DNA of 64,000 bases, taken from positions 2,485,501-2,549,500 of the forward strand of contig NZ_OY760503.1 in the NCBI RefSeq assembly GCF_963663645.1, read 5' to 3'. Of the stretch, positions 53,186 to 64,000 are shown piece by piece. The position numbers and the translations under genes are program-made. Under the pieces are notes generated by a model. That model was given only the letters and a program-made list of their open reading frames with translations, was not told the origin of the DNA and ran no database searches. The stretch is from an uncultured Trichococcus sp. GTDB lineage: Bacteria > Bacillota > Bacilli > Lactobacillales > Aerococcaceae. Every line of letters starts with the position of its first letter. Within the stretch, counting starts at the first letter, position 1.

Positions 53186-56100
53186 CTAAAAATCGAATAA
53201 AGAAAGTTGATTTTCGTCGGGTAAGTTTTTCAACACTCCGTTTTCATTCATGTAATCGATGATCGTCTTCGAAACCTTCCCTCTCGTCGCCAAATCCTCT
53301 TTGGACAGGAACGGTTGGTTTTCCCTCGCTTGAACGATCTGGTTCGCCACGTTGCCGCCCAGTCCCGGGATGGCCCGGAATGGCGCAATCAGCGTATCCC
53401 CCTCGATCACGAAATTGTTGGCGTGCGATTTGTCAAGATCGACCATCTTGAAGGTGAAGCCGCGCTCCACCATCTCGTTCGCCAATTCCAGTACGGTCAG
53501 CAAACTTTTTTCCTTGACCGAGGCTTCCAAACCCTTATCCATGATTTCTTTCATACGGGTCTTGATCATTTCTTTCCCTTGCGTCATCGCGACCAAATCG
53601 AAATCCTGCGCACGAACGGAAAAGAAGGCACAGTAATAGCGGATCGGCTGGTGCACTTTGAAATAAGCAACACGCAAAGCCATCAATACGTAAGCCGCGG
53701 CATGGGCTTTCGGGAACATGTATTTGATCTTGAGGCACGATTGGATATACCATTCAGGTATTTCCTTTGCCCGCATCTCCGCCTGCCAATCATCTGGGAT
53801 CCCTTTCCCTTTCCGGACACTCTCCATGATTTTGAAGGCCAGTCCGTCATCCATGCCGTGATGGATCAGGTATACCATGATGTCATCACGACAGCCGATA
53901 ACGTCCGCCAACGGGATATTGTTCTCGCGGATAAGTGTTTCGGCATTGCCCAGATAGACGTCCGTGCCATGGGAAAGTCCGGAAATCTGCAGCAGTTCCG
54001 CAAAGGTGTTCGGGCTCGTTTGCTCCAGCATCCCCCGGACAAAGCGCGTCCCGAATTCGGGTATTCCGAGTGTTCCGGTTTTACTGAATATCTGATCAGG
54101 TGTGACGCCCAATACATCGGTACCGCCGAAAATCTTCATGACATCCGGATCATTGGGCGGAATCGTCTGCGGGTCGATGCCGGACAGATCCTGCAGCATG
54201 CGGATAACGGTCGGATCATCGTGTCCAAGTATATCCAATTTCAGCACGTTATCATGGATGGAGTGGAAATCGAAGTGGGTCGTTTTCCACTCGGAATCCT
54301 GGGCATCGGCCGGGAACTGGATCGGTGTAAAATCATAGACGTCCATATAGTCCGGAATGACGATGATACCGCCGGGATGCTGTCCGGTCGTCCGTTTAAC
54401 GCCGGTGCAGCCTTTTGCCAACCTGTCGATCTCAGCCGAGGAGAATCTGAAGTTGTGATCCCGCTCATAGGCTTTCACATAACCAAAGGCCGTCTTGTCC
54501 GCAACCGTGCCGATCGTTCCGGCCCGGTACACATATTCCTCGCCAAAGAGCTCTTTCGTGTAGGCATGCGCATGCGCTTGGTATTCCCCCGAGAAGTTCA
54601 AGTCGATATCGGGTACTTTGTCTCCGTAGAAACCAAGGAAAGTTTCAAAAGGGATGTCGTGCCCATCGCGGTCCATGTCCGTTCCGCATTTCGGGCAGTC
54701 CTTTTTCTCCAGATCGTATCCGGAACCGATCGAGCCGTCTTCATAGAAATAGGAATATTTGCATTCCGGACAGCGGTAATGCGGCGGCAAAGGATTGACT
54801 TCCGTGATCCCGGTCATCGTGGCTACGAAACTTGAGCCGACCGAGCCACGGGACCCTACCAGGTAACCATCTTGGTTGCTTTTCAGCACCAATTTTTGGG
54901 AAATCAGATAGATGACCGAGAAGCCGTTGCCGATGATCGAGTTGAGCTCTTTCTCCAGCCTTTTTTCGACCAGTTCAGGGAGTTCTTCGCCGTAGAGTCG
55001 CTTGGCTTCATCATAGGAGAGTCGCGTGACCTCCTCGTTCGCCCCCTCCATGTTGGGTGTATACAACTGATCCTTGATCGGAATGATCTCTCCAATGCTG
55101 TCGGCAATTTTTTGGGTATTAAAAACAACGATTTCCTTGGCTTTTTCTTTGCCCAGGAAGGAGAAGCAGTCCAGCATCTCGTCTGTCGTCCGGAAATGGG
55201 CTTCCGGCATATGCAGGACCTTGCCTTGGTTCACTTTCAAGGATCCGATCAATATTTCCCGGTAGATGGCGTCCTCCTTGTTCAGGTAATGGACATTCCC
55301 GGTTGCGACGACCGTCTTGCCCAGTTCATCCCCGATGGCAACGATTTGGGTGATGATTTCCTCCAGGTCGCTCTCATTCTTGACTAATTCCTTTGTGATG
55401 AGCGGGGCATAAACCTCTTTCGGCATGACTTCGATGTAATCGTAGAACTTGGCTTTCTCCTTTGCTACCTCTGCCCCTTTTTGCATCATCGCCTCAAATA
55501 TCTCGCCTTCGCTGCAGGCAGACCCGATCAATAAGTTTCCCCGGATCGCTTGCAGAACGCTTCGCGGAAGGCGCGGTGTCCGGTAATAATACTCGATGTT
55601 CGAAGCAGATATGATTTTGAAGAGGTCCTTCAGCCCATCTTGATTTTTCGCCAAAATCGTTGCATGGAACGGCCGTGCCCGTTTGTATGAATCACCGCCG
55701 CCTATGTATTTGTTGAGTTCATCATGAAACAAGATGCCGTGCTCTTCGCGGGCTTCCTTCAGGAATATCCAGCAGAGTGCCCCGGTTGTTTCGGAATCAT
55801 AAACCGCACGGTGATGCTGTTCCAAGCCGACACCATAGCGTTTCGCCAACGTATTCAAACGATGGGATTTCAATTGAGGATGCAAGAACCGGGACATCTC
55901 CAAGGTGTCGATCACCGGTTGCGGCGCCTCTGGCATTCCGTAGCGTTCATAGCTGTTGTTCAGGAATCCCATGTCAAAACTGGCGTTGTGGGCTACGAGA
56001 ATGGTCCCCTCAGCGAATGCGGCGAATTCCTCGAGCACAGTTTTTTCCGGTTTGGAGTCGCGCACCATGTCATCGGTTATGCCGGTCAGTTGGATGGTCG

Positions 56101-57523
56101 TTTGCGATAATGGATGACCCGGATTGATGAATTCTTCGAATGTCTCGATGACATTCCCTTTGTACATTTTTACTGCAGCCAGTTCGATGATTGTATCGTA
56201 CACTGCCGACAAGCCCGTCGTTTCCACATCGAATACGACATAAGTCGCTTCGCTGAGATCCTCATGGACCGGGTTATAGGCGATCGGAACGCCGTCATCA
56301 ACGACGTACGCTTCAATCCCGTACAATATTTTCACGTTATTCGCTTTTCCGGCTGCATGGGCATCGGGATAGCCTTGCGCAGCTGCATGGTCAGTCAGAG
56401 CGATGGCTTTGTGTCCCCATTTCGCTGCTTGTTTGACAAAGTCGCCGATGCCGTTTGTGGCATCCATCTGGCTCATATTTGAGTGCAGATGCAATTCCAC
56501 TCTTTTTTCGTCTTCGGGCGCACGGTCTTTCCGTTCCGCATGAGCGACCTCATTCACGTCCCGGCCATTCACGACCAGATCACGCATGAACGTGTCTTCC
56601 TGGACACTCCCGCGCACGCGCACCCAGATGCCTTTTTTGACCAGCTCGAAGTTCTGTTCATCCGTTTCGTTCGACGAGAACAGCTTCACCGAAAACGAGG
56701 AAGTATAATCCGTCATTTTGAACACGAGCAGTTTCCGGCCGGAACGCAGTTCGCGGATTTCACTGTCGAAAATGTAGCCTTCGATAACCACGGAACGCTC
56801 TTCTTCGGTGATCGAAGCCATCTGCTTGATTTCTTCTTTGCCGGAAATCTGTCTGCCGATCAACAAGGGGCCGTTGTTGCCGCCTTTCGATTGCGAGCCG
56901 TCGTTGCGCTGTCGGTCCTGTTGGTTTTGCTTGATGGCTTCCTCTGCTTGTTTGACCAACATTTCATCCTGCTCCTGTTTCCTTGCCAGATATTCTGCCA
57001 TTCTGGCTTCAGAGGCTGCCTCGTCCACTTCGATCGTAATCTGGAAACTCGGGAACCCCAAGACCAGATAATTCTGCTGGATCACGGATAGGTAATTATC
57101 CGCCAAATGATTTTTGGTGATCTCGTTTTCAACATTGATCACGACTTTGTTGTCCAGGACCACGGGCGTGTGCTTGGCAAACAGGCTCTGAACCAGCGGC
57201 GAGGATATGTTGCTGCGCTGGACGATCGTTTCCCAATAATCCAGGATGCTCTCGTTGGTCAAAATCGGTTGCCTTGTTTTGATCTGAAAATCGATCGTGG
57301 CGATGGATTGGAATTTTATTTTCATATGGTTCATCAAAGCAGTGAACACTTCGAAAGGCAGGACGTTGTCAAAAACGAACTGGAAGGACCATAATTTTGA
57401 TTTTTTATGCACGATGACCCGTTCGATTTCCCCGTTTTCAAAATACGGCAGGTACTCCGGCTTGTGATGCAGATTTATCTGTTCCAGCATCTGCTGGAAC
57501 AATTCATGTTTCGATAATGCCAT
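53186..57523 (-). CDS. polC: DNA polymerase III PolC-type alpha subunit
   Basis: 1445-residue Gram-positive replicative polymerase. N-terminal region with an OB fold (near 225-310), PHP domain ([17 protein letters not shown] near 340) split by a DnaQ-like proofreading exonuclease ([15 protein letters not shown] near 425; NASFDMGFL), then the zinc-binding segment (CPECKY and CPKCGTDMD near 920) and the polymerase palm and fingers ([25 protein letters not shown]). GAAGGAGAG lies before the ATG. Flanked by terminators on both sides, so it is its own transcription unit. The proS gene found here in many relatives is absent. Confidence 0.97.
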   Translation of the reverse strand: MALSKHELFQQMLEQINLHHKPEYLPYFENGEIERVIVHKKSKLWSFQFVFDNVLPFEVFTALMNHMKIKFQSIATIDFQIKTRQPILTNESILDYWETIVQRSNISSPLVQSLFAKHTPVVLDNKVVINVENEITKNHLADNYLSVIQQNYLVLGFPSFQITIEVDEAASEARMAEYLARKQEQDEMLVKQAEEAIKQNQQDRQRNDGSQSKGGNNGPLLIGRQISGKEEIKQMASITEEERSVVIEGYIFDSEIRELRSGRKLLVFKMTDYTSSFSVKLFSSNETDEQNFELVKKGIWVRVRGSVQEDTFMRDLVVNGRDVNEVAHAERKDRAPEDEKRVELHLHSNMSQMDATNGIGDFVKQAAKWGHKAIALTDHAAAQGYPDAHAAGKANNVKILYGIEAYVVDDGVPIAYNPVHEDLSEATYVVFDVETTGLSAVYDTIIELAAVKMYKGNVIETFEEFINPGHPLSQTTIQLTGITDDMVRDSKPEKTVLEEFAAFAEGTILVAHNASFDMGFLNNSYERYGMPEAPQPVIDTLEMSRFLHPQLKSHRLNTLAKRYGVGLEQHHRAVYDSETTGALCWIFLKEAREEHGILFHDELNKYIGGGDSYKRARPFHATILAKNQDGLKDLFKIISASNIEYYYRTPRLPRSVLQAIRGNLLIGSACSEGEIFEAMMQKGAEVAKEKAKFYDYIEVMPKEVYAPLITKELVKNESDLEEIITQIVAIGDELGKTVVATGNVHYLNKEDAIYREILIGSLKVNQGKVLHMPEAHFRTTDEMLDCFSFLGKEKAKEIVVFNTQKIADSIGEIIPIKDQLYTPNMEGANEEVTRLSYDEAKRLYGEELPELVEKRLEKELNSIIGNGFSVIYLISQKLVLKSNQDGYLVGSRGSVGSSFVATMTGITEVNPLPPHYRCPECKYSYFYEDGSIGSGYDLEKKDCPKCGTDMDRDGHDIPFETFLGFYGDKVPDIDLNFSGEYQAHAHAYTKELFGEEYVYRAGTIGTVADKTAFGYVKAYERDHNFRFSSAEIDRLAKGCTGVKRTTGQHPGGIIVIPDYMDVYDFTPIQFPADAQDSEWKTTHFDFHSIHDNVLKLDILGHDDPTVIRMLQDLSGIDPQTIPPNDPDVMKIFGGTDVLGVTPDQIFSKTGTLGIPEFGTRFVRGMLEQTSPNTFAELLQISGLSHGTDVYLGNAETLIRENNIPLADVIGCRDDIMVYLIHHGMDDGLAFKIMESVRKGKGIPDDWQAEMRAKEIPEWYIQSCLKIKYMFPKAHAAAYVLMALRVAYFKVHQPIRYYCAFFSVRAQDFDLVAMTQGKEMIKTRMKEIMDKGLEASVKEKSLLTVLELANEMVERGFTFKMVDLDKSHANNFVIEGDTLIAPFRAIPGLGGNVANQIVQARENQPFLSKEDLATRGKVSKTIIDYMNENGVLKNLPDENQLSLFDF

Positions 57524-57548
57524 TTGATCTCTCCTTCTCGACTAACAA

Positions 57549-57590
57549 ACAAAAAGACCCAAAGAATGAATTTTCCTTTCTTTGAATCTT
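57549..57590 (-). terminator. rseP terminator
   Basis: CAAAGAA and TTCTTTG form the core of an imperfect stem (GATT/GGTC ends), followed on the minus strand by TTTTTG. It separates the rseP operon from polC. Confidence 0.6.
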
Positions 57591-57605
57591 CCTATTTTCT
57601 TTCTA

Positions 57606-58880
57606 TCACTGGCCAAAGAAAAATCTTTGAATATCATTCCACGTGACGATGACCATCAGCAGAAGCAGCAGCCCCATTCCGACAGCTGTGATGATGCCTT
57701 CCTTCTCCGGATCCAACGGCTTGCCTCTGAGCCCTTCGACTACGTTCAGCAGCAGTTTTCCGCCATCCAAAGCCGGAATCGGCAACAGATTCACGACACC
57801 AAGGTTGATGCTCAAGTAGGCCAAGAAACTGAGTACGCTCAGAAAGCCATAATCAACGACTTGTTCCGTAGCCGCATAGATGGCGACAGGCCCGCCGAAT
57901 GAATCGGCTTGGAAACCGGTCCTGAACATGGAGAAGACCAATCCAAAAATGGAAGTGGCTATCAACCAAAATTCCTCGAACCCGTAACTGATTTTGGCCA
58001 TCAAGGTGCGGTCCATCGGGGGAGCGACGCCGATCAAGCCATAGTCATTGCCTTGTTCATCGGTTTTCGTGTCAGGCGTGACGAGGACAGTACGCGCTTC
58101 CTGGCCGTCCGTCACGACTGTCAGTGTGACTTCGTTGCCCGGATTGGCTTGGATGGAAGCAACCAGTTCCGTCCACTCAGCGATTTCTTCGCCATTCACA
58201 GCCAGGATTTCGTCATCCTCCCGTAATCCAGCTGTCTCCGCCGGACTGCCCGGTTGGATTTCCCCCAGCCGGTTATCGTTGACCGTAACGCCGCCTTGCA
58301 CGAACGCAATCGCGATGAACACCGCAATGCCCAAAATGAAATTATTCATCGGACCAGCAAAGTTCGTCATCATCCGTTTCAGCAAAGGGGCCGATTGGTA
58401 TTGCACATCGATGGGAGCGATCTGTAGCTCCGTACCGTCCGCTTCGATGATTGTCGCATCGCGGTTGACTTCATAGGTAACGGGTTCCGAACTTCCCGGA
58501 ATGATCCCTTTTATGAAAAGCCCGTTTTCCAGGTCAGCTTCCAGTAATTCTATCGGAACAGCATGCAAGTGCTGTTTATTGCTTAAATCTATTTGAGTGA
58601 CCTGTTCTGCCTCGTCAAGGGTGATGTTAAGCGGCATCCCGGGTTTCAACTCAGTGTCTTCGTCCCCGATGCCGGCCATCCGCACGTAACCGCCGATAGG
58701 CAACATCCGGATCGTATAGGTCGTTCCGTTTTTGCGATGAGAGAAGATTTTGGGTCCCATGCCGATTGCGAACTCACGAACCAAGATGCCAGCTTTTTTC
58801 GCAAAATAGAAATGGCCGAATTCATGGATGATCACTAATATGCTGAACACAATAATGAATGTTATGATTGTCTGAAACAT
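57606..58880 (-). CDS. rseP: RIP metalloprotease RseP (site-2 protease)
   Basis: 424-residue intramembrane zinc protease. HEFGHF (residues about 19-24) lies in the first membrane span, a PDZ domain around 200-290 (GSPAETAGLREDDEILAVNG), and the second catalytic element NLLPIPALDGGKLL near 362. It cleaves membrane-bound regulators, or in enterococci peptide pheromones (Eep). 36 bases after cdsA. Confidence 0.92.
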   Translation of the reverse strand: MFQTIITFIIVFSILVIIHEFGHFYFAKKAGILVREFAIGMGPKIFSHRKNGTTYTIRMLPIGGYVRMAGIGDEDTELKPGMPLNITLDEAEQVTQIDLSNKQHLHAVPIELLEADLENGLFIKGIIPGSSEPVTYEVNRDATIIEADGTELQIAPIDVQYQSAPLLKRMMTNFAGPMNNFILGIAVFIAIAFVQGGVTVNDNRLGEIQPGSPAETAGLREDDEILAVNGEEIAEWTELVASIQANPGNEVTLTVVTDGQEARTVLVTPDTKTDEQGNDYGLIGVAPPMDRTLMAKISYGFEEFWLIATSIFGLVFSMFRTGFQADSFGGPVAIYAATEQVVDYGFLSVLSFLAYLSINLGVVNLLPIPALDGGKLLLNVVEGLRGKPLDPEKEGIITAVGMGLLLLLMVIVTWNDIQRFFFGQ

Positions 58881-58916
58881 TTAATCCCTCCCTTTCTGTA
58901 CCTTGCATTCCCGCTC

Positions 58917-59711
58917 TTAAAATATGAAATGCAAAAAAATATGGAACACTGGCATCACAAAAAGCGTGCTGTCGAAACGATCGAGCATGCCGCCGTGTCC
59001 GGGCAATATCTTGCCGGCATCCTTGACACCAAAATAGCGTTTGAATGCCGATTCAACCAAATCACCCATCTGACCGCAGACCGAAAGCAAGGCTGCCAGC
59101 ATGATCTGGAGGCCCATCGATAAACCAAGCGGATTGTAGTAATGGAAAAACACGATGGCGATCAGCACAGCAGCAATCGATCCGCCGACGGATCCTTCAA
59201 TCGTTTTGTTGGGGCTGATTGCCGGAGCCAATTTGTTCTTGCCGATTTTTCTTCCGATCATGTAAGCGCCGATGTCCGTTCCCCAGATGATGAACAGCAC
59301 CAAGAGCACCATCCAAAAACCGATTTCCCTAGTCTGCATGAAATAATAAAACCCTCTCCCGACATAAAGGGAAGTCAGCACCGAAGCAGCCGCATCATCG
59401 AAAGTAAAATCATTCCGCGAGAATACTGTAAACACGAACAGTATCAACGCCTCCAAATAAATCAAAAGCATCGCATCGATGCCATCAGGGATGAAATGCA
59501 GGTAGGATTCCGGCAACATCAATAGTACGGTCGCCAAGGAGGTGATGATACCCTCCACACTGAAGATGGTCAACTTTTTCATCTTCAATAGTTCTTGGAC
59601 AGCGATCAAGCCGATTGCTGTCATGAGCAGTTGCAGCGGCAGTCCCCCAAACCATAAGAATGGGATAAACACGGCGGCAGCCACTAAGCCTGTGATTACT
59701 CTTGTCTTCAT
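58917..59711 (-). CDS. cdsA: Phosphatidate cytidylyltransferase
   Basis: 264-residue membrane enzyme making CDP-diacylglycerol. About eight spans; the signature KRYFGVKDAGKILPGHGGMLDRFDS is complete near the C-terminus. It follows uppS by 10 bases. No dxr between cdsA and rseP, which fits a mevalonate-pathway organism. Confidence 0.94.
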   Translation of the reverse strand: MKTRVITGLVAAAVFIPFLWFGGLPLQLLMTAIGLIAVQELLKMKKLTIFSVEGIITSLATVLLMLPESYLHFIPDGIDAMLLIYLEALILFVFTVFSRNDFTFDDAAASVLTSLYVGRGFYYFMQTREIGFWMVLLVLFIIWGTDIGAYMIGRKIGKNKLAPAISPNKTIEGSVGGSIAAVLIAIVFFHYYNPLGLSMGLQIMLAALLSVCGQMGDLVESAFKRYFGVKDAGKILPGHGGMLDRFDSTLFVMPVFHIFLHFIF

Positions 59712-59721
59712 AATATCCTCC

Positions 59722-60483
59722 CTAAATGCCGCCGAAACGACGATTGCGATGCTGATATTCTGCTAATGCAGCCCGCAAGCTGGCTGTCGAAAAATCAGGC
59801 CAAAATTCTTCCGTGAAGTACATTTCACTGTACGCTGCCTGCCACAGCAAAAAGTTGCTGAGACGGATTTCCCCGCTGGTGCGGATCAGCAAGTCGGGAT
59901 CCTGCCACTCGCCAAGCCCGCTTGTGAATAGATATCCAGCGAATACTTCATCAGTGATCCCGTCGGCCGAAAGTTTTCCTGATGCGACATCGCGCGCAAT
60001 CATTGTTGTGGCTTGAAGGATTTCAGCCCTGGAACCATAATTCAACGCAAAATTCAAAACAAGGCCGGTATTGTCCTTTGTTTTTTCGATCGCATTCTGC
60101 ACGACCTTCAGCGTCTTCTCGGGCAACTGATCGATCCAGCCGATGGCCGTCACTTTGATGTTGTTCTGCATCAATTCCGGCATGAATACATCAAAAAAAT
60201 CGATGGGCAACCCCATCAAAAAATTGACTTCATCAGTCGGGCGTTTCCAGTTTTCTGTTGAAAAGGCATATAGCGTCAAGACCTTGATGTTCAGGCGACT
60301 TGCTTCTATGGCAATCCTTTTCACGGTATTCATGCCCTCTTTGTGTCCGTAGACCCGCGGCATCAATTTTTTCTTTGCCCAACGGCCGTTTCCGTCCATG
60401 ATGATGGCGACATGGGCTGGAACGATGCCATTTTCATCGAACGGCAATTCTGTTTTTGGATTCTCACTCTTGAATAGAGCCAT
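59722..60483 (-). CDS. uppS: Isoprenyl transferase (undecaprenyl diphosphate synthase)
   Basis: 253 residues, synthesising C55-PP for cell-wall carriers. HVAIIMDGNGRWAKKK (catalytic Asp near 29), LTLYAFSTENWKRP and IRTSGEIRLSNFLLWQAAYSE are all present. First gene after the frr terminator, so it has its own promoter region at 60484-60590. Confidence 0.95.
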   Translation of the reverse strand: MALFKSENPKTELPFDENGIVPAHVAIIMDGNGRWAKKKLMPRVYGHKEGMNTVKRIAIEASRLNIKVLTLYAFSTENWKRPTDEVNFLMGLPIDFFDVFMPELMQNNIKVTAIGWIDQLPEKTLKVVQNAIEKTKDNTGLVLNFALNYGSRAEILQATTMIARDVASGKLSADGITDEVFAGYLFTSGLGEWQDPDLLIRTSGEIRLSNFLLWQAAYSEMYFTEEFWPDFSTASLRAALAEYQHRNRRFGGI

Positions 60484-60599
60484 GCTTTATCCCTCACTTT
60501 TTCATAACTCTTTTTATTTTAACAAAATCCCGCCTGAATTCCTATGATTAACAGGAAATTATAAAATATTTAAAGAGACTCGCTGCTTTGAAAGAAAAA

Positions 60600-60638
60600 G
60601 CCAGCACACAAATCATTTGGAATGATTTGTGCCCTGGC
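60600..60638 (-). terminator. frr terminator
   Basis: CCAGCACACAAATCATT (60601-60617) pairs with AATGATTTGTGCCCTGG (60621-60637) with a two-base mismatch, followed by TTTTTC on the minus strand. Confidence 0.88.
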
Positions 60639-60659
60639 TCCTTTCCAGCGGATGAAATT

Positions 60660-61217
60660 TTATACGTCCAAAATTTCTTTTTCTTTGTCCGCTGTTATTT
60701 TGTCGATTTCTTTGGAAGATTTGTCGGTGAACTCTTGCACTTTCTTTTCATAAGTGCGCAACTCATCTTCTGTGATTTCTTTGTTCTTTTCTGCTTTTTT
60801 CAACGCTTCGATGGCATCGCGACGAATGTTACGGATAGAGATTTTAGCCGCTTCGTTTTCTTTGCCTACAGTTTTCGCCAACTCTTTGCGTCGCTCTGAA
60901 GTCAGTGCCGGGATCACCAAACGGATGACACTCCCGTCATTGGCTGGGTTGATGCCCAGGTCGCTTTGGTAAATCGCACGTTCGATGTCACCGATACTGG
61001 ATTTATCGTAAGGTGTCACCAACAACATGCGTCCTTCAGGAATCGTGATGGAAGCCAATTGATTCACTGGCGTGTTCGTTCCGTAGTATTCCACTTCGAT
61101 GCGATCCAATAAACTTGCATTCGCGCGGCCAGCCCGAATTGAGCCGAGTTCGCGGATCAATGCAGCTTCCGTTTTTTTCATTCTGTCGATTGCATTATCA
61201 AGGATTTCTTTAACCAT
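60660..61217 (-). CDS. frr: Ribosome recycling factor
   Basis: 185 residues, three-helix bundle plus beta domain; splits post-termination ribosomes with [24 protein letters not shown] and PPYDKSS-type [17 protein letters not shown] are canonical. Starts 2 bases after pyrH. Confidence 0.96.
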   Translation of the reverse strand: MVKEILDNAIDRMKKTEAALIRELGSIRAGRANASLLDRIEVEYYGTNTPVNQLASITIPEGRMLLVTPYDKSSIGDIERAIYQSDLGINPANDGSVIRLVIPALTSERRKELAKTVGKENEAAKISIRNIRRDAIEALKKAEKNKEITEDELRTYEKKVQEFTDKSSKEIDKITADKEKEILDV

Positions 61218-61219
61218 GA

Positions 61220-62026
<807 letters not shown>

Positions 62027-62029
62027 TCA

Positions 62030-62911
62030 TTATTTTTTGACTTGGCTCATAACTTCTTCTGCAAAGTCCACAGAGCGTTTTTCGATGCCTTCGCCTACAG
62101 CATAGCGGACGAATGATTTAACAGTGCCGCCTTTGGAAGCAGCATATTGTGAAACTGTTTGATCTGGATCTTTCACGAAAGGTTGATCGTTCAATGAAAT
62201 TTCGCTCAAGAATTTGTTCAAACGGCCTACGATCATTTTTTCAACGATGTTTGCTGGTTTGCCTTCGTTCAATGCTTGTTCAGTCAGAACTTTCTTTTCA
62301 TGCTCAAGTTCTTCTGCAGAAACTTCGTCGCGAGAAACATATTTAGGGTTGATGGCAGCGATGTGCATAGAGATGTCTTTAGCAGCATCAGCATCAGTAG
62401 ATCCTTCCAACACTGTCAATACAGCGATACGTCCGCCTTGGTGCAGGTAAGCGCCGAAAGCATCAGCATCCGTTTTTTCAACGATAGTAAAACGACGCAA
62501 AGTAATTTTTTCGCCGATTACTGTAGTAGCGTTCAAGATAACATCGTTTAATGTACCGTCAGCAGTTTCGATTGCTAAAGCAGCTTCCACTGTTTCTGGT
62601 TTGTTTTTAGCGATGATTGCTGTGATGTCAGCTACTAAGTTTTGGAATTTGTCGTTTTTCGCAACAAAGTCAGTTTCTGCATTGATTTCAGCGATTACGG
62701 CTGTATTTCCGTCGACATATACGTTTGCAAGTCCTTCAGCAGCGATACGGTCAGCTTTTTTAGCTGCTTTAGCCATACCGTTTTCTCTTAGGTAGTCAAC
62801 CGCTTTGTCCATGTCGCCATCGACTTCTACTAGAGCTCTTTTAGCATCCATCATGCCTACGCCTGTCATGTCGCGTAATTCTTTAACCATTTTTGCTGTT
62901 ACTTGTGCCAT
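62030..62911 (-). CDS. tsf: Elongation factor Ts
   Basis: 293 residues, the nucleotide exchange factor for EF-Tu. [23 protein letters not shown] and [18 protein letters not shown] are canonical, as is [12 protein letters not shown]. It follows rpsB after a 136-base gap containing a long hairpin. Confidence 0.96.
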   Translation of the reverse strand: MAQVTAKMVKELRDMTGVGMMDAKRALVEVDGDMDKAVDYLRENGMAKAAKKADRIAAEGLANVYVDGNTAVIAEINAETDFVAKNDKFQNLVADITAIIAKNKPETVEAALAIETADGTLNDVILNATTVIGEKITLRRFTIVEKTDADAFGAYLHQGGRIAVLTVLEGSTDADAAKDISMHIAAINPKYVSRDEVSAEELEHEKKVLTEQALNEGKPANIVEKMIVGRLNKFLSEISLNDQPFVKDPDQTVSQYAASKGGTVKSFVRYAVGEGIEKRSVDFAEEVMSQVKK

Positions 62912-62942
62912 TCTATGATTCCTCCTGAATATTCTTTTTCAT

Positions 62943-63021
62943 AAAAAAAGCTGTCCCAAAGAGAATAGAAAAGATGTCGGCTACCAAATTGGCTATATCT
63001 TTCTTCTTTTCTGAGACAGCT
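62943..63021 (-). terminator. Hairpin attenuator between rpsB and tsf
   Basis: Minus strand: AGCTGTC ... GACAGCT (with inner AGAAAAGA/TCTTTTCT pairing) running into T7. It would act as a partial terminator setting the S2:EF-Ts ratio. Confidence 0.65.
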
Positions 63022-63047
63022 CGTTGCTTCAAACTAAATAGGAAATA

Positions 63048-63833
63048 TTATTCGTTGTTGCCTTCTACAACTTCAACGATTTCTTCTAATGAAGTTGCTT
63101 CGTCAGCTTCAGCTGCAAAAGTTTCTTCAACAGAAATTTCAGCTTGATCTTTTCCTTGGTTGCCTTCGATGAAAGCATCAGCCATTTTAGCAGTGATCAA
63201 TTTAACTGCGCGGATAGCATCATCATTTGAAGGGATTACTACGTCGATTTCATCTGGATCACAGTTTGTGTCAACCATAGCGACGATAGGAATGTTCAAT
63301 TTGTGAGCTTCTTGAACAGCGATTCTTTCTTTTCTTGGGTCAACGATGAACATTACATCCGGGATTCTAGGCATATCTTTGATACCGCCCAAGAATTTTT
63401 CCAAACGTTCTTGTTCTTTTTTCAAGATTGAAACTTCTTTTTTAGGAAGTAGTTCGAAAGTGCCGTCTTCAGACATAGCTTCGATTGATTTCAAACGTTT
63501 GATACGTTTTTGGATAGTATCCCAGTTAGTCAAAGTACCACCTAACCAACGGTGATTTACGAAGAACTGACCTGAACGGATAGCTTCGTCTTTGATTGAA
63601 TCTTGCGCTTGTTTTTTAGTCCCTACGAATAAAGCTACGCCGCCTTCTTCAGCAACGTTAAGCATATATTTGTATGCTTCGTCGACTAATTTTACAGTTT
63701 TTTGCAAGTCGATGATGTAGATACCGTTTCTTTCTGTAAAGATGTATCTCTTCATTTTTGGGTTCCAACGACGAGTCTGGTGACCGAAGTGTACGCCTGC
63801 TTCCAATAATTGTTTCATTGAAATTACTGCCAT
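63048..63833 (-). CDS. rpsB: 30S ribosomal protein S2
   Basis: 261 residues. [32 protein letters not shown] start, [14 protein letters not shown] and [20 protein letters not shown] are canonical. ATG at 63833 follows TTGGAGG. The C-terminus is acidic as in other Firmicutes. First gene of the rpsB-tsf unit. Confidence 0.97.
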   Translation of the reverse strand: MAVISMKQLLEAGVHFGHQTRRWNPKMKRYIFTERNGIYIIDLQKTVKLVDEAYKYMLNVAEEGGVALFVGTKKQAQDSIKDEAIRSGQFFVNHRWLGGTLTNWDTIQKRIKRLKSIEAMSEDGTFELLPKKEVSILKKEQERLEKFLGGIKDMPRIPDVMFIVDPRKERIAVQEAHKLNIPIVAMVDTNCDPDEIDVVIPSNDDAIRAVKLITAKMADAFIEGNQGKDQAEISVEETFAAEADEATSLEEIVEVVEGNNE

Positions 63834-63959
63834 GTTTGTTTCCTCCAAGTTTGTTTTTATTTTCCTCCCCCGATTTCTTCTACAGCAGAAACTCATCTTA
63901 CGATAAGCAACGTCCGCCGTATCGATCAAGGTGTGAAATGTGGTTTTGCACCGTTGATA

Positions 63960-63988
63960 ATTATATCGAATTATACTGAAAGAAGCAA
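63960..63988 (-). promoter_or_regulatory. rpsB promoter
   Basis: Minus strand: TTGCTT (63983-63988), a 17-base spacer and consensus TATAAT (63960-63965), leaving a leader of about 120 bases before rpsB. The leader could host S2 autoregulation; a CGATA/TATCG pairing near 63900-63925 is the only structure I see. Confidence 0.8.
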
Positions 63989-64000
63989 GTGTTTTTTCTG

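Noticed and set aside
53315-54835. 506-codon open frame on the plus strand
   Set aside because: It lies wholly antisense to polC, whose motifs are intact; the translation has no family resemblance and no ribosome site. Other long frames opposite nifJ, lon and infB were dropped for the same reason.

Overview
The window reads as chromosomal DNA of a low-to-mid GC Firmicute, most likely a Lactobacillales member of the Carnobacteriaceae (Trichococcus-like). This placement is inferred, not proven. It rests on PolC plus the rimP-nusA-ylxR-ylxQ-infB-rbfA order, PyrR attenuation, strong AGGAGG ribosome sites, RqcH, a pyruvate:ferredoxin oxidoreductase, NadR, and no dxr between cdsA and rseP. No rRNA, tRNA, CRISPR array, complete IS or prophage was seen.

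Left part (0-14.3 kb). rqcH is on the minus strand. About 1.4 kb of largely gene-free DNA follows, holding a decayed rqcH-like fragment and several inverted repeats. Next is an attenuated plus-strand operon: a 20-codon leader peptide, a TrpXYZ-type ABC importer and an S66 (LdcA/MccF-like) peptidase. The pyr promoter follows, with two consecutive PyrR-type attenuators and then pyrB-pyrC. After these come a YczE-like membrane protein, an NrdH redoxin, an OsmC/Ohr protein, a two-domain PPK2 and coaBC.

Middle (14.3-48 kb). This is a mosaic of mostly single genes, nearly all closed by strong, often bidirectional terminators. It includes a peroxiredoxin-like protein, a glycine-rich membrane protein paired with PspA, an orphan FimB-sized tyrosine recombinase between imperfect direct repeats, DUF1002 and M50-like proteins, a TrmB-like regulator overlapping lysA, udk, an AEC transporter and a four-repeat membrane protein. 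It continues with a proteasome-fold (Ntn hydrolase) protein, nifJ, a nitrilase, a six-GW-module L,D-transpeptidase, a Lon-like protease, VanZ, a secreted-type nuclease, a phosphoesterase, cysK, an AT-rich patch with an interrupted HTH gene, nadR, a probable hemD remnant and a C39 peptidase.

Right part (47.7-64 kb). This is the conserved minus-strand translation/replication/envelope cluster, in transcription order rpsB, tsf, pyrH, frr, uppS, cdsA, rseP, polC, rimP, nusA, ylxR, ylxQ, infB, rbfA. Terminators divide it into several transcription units.

The points most worth a second look are the proteasome-like Ntn hydrolase with a long insertion, the leader-peptide attenuator before the ABC/S66 operon, the recombinase with flanking repeats, the tandem PyrR attenuators with no gene between them, a CoaBC whose usual catalytic cysteine position is Glu, and three genes interrupted or shortened by an in-frame TGA.
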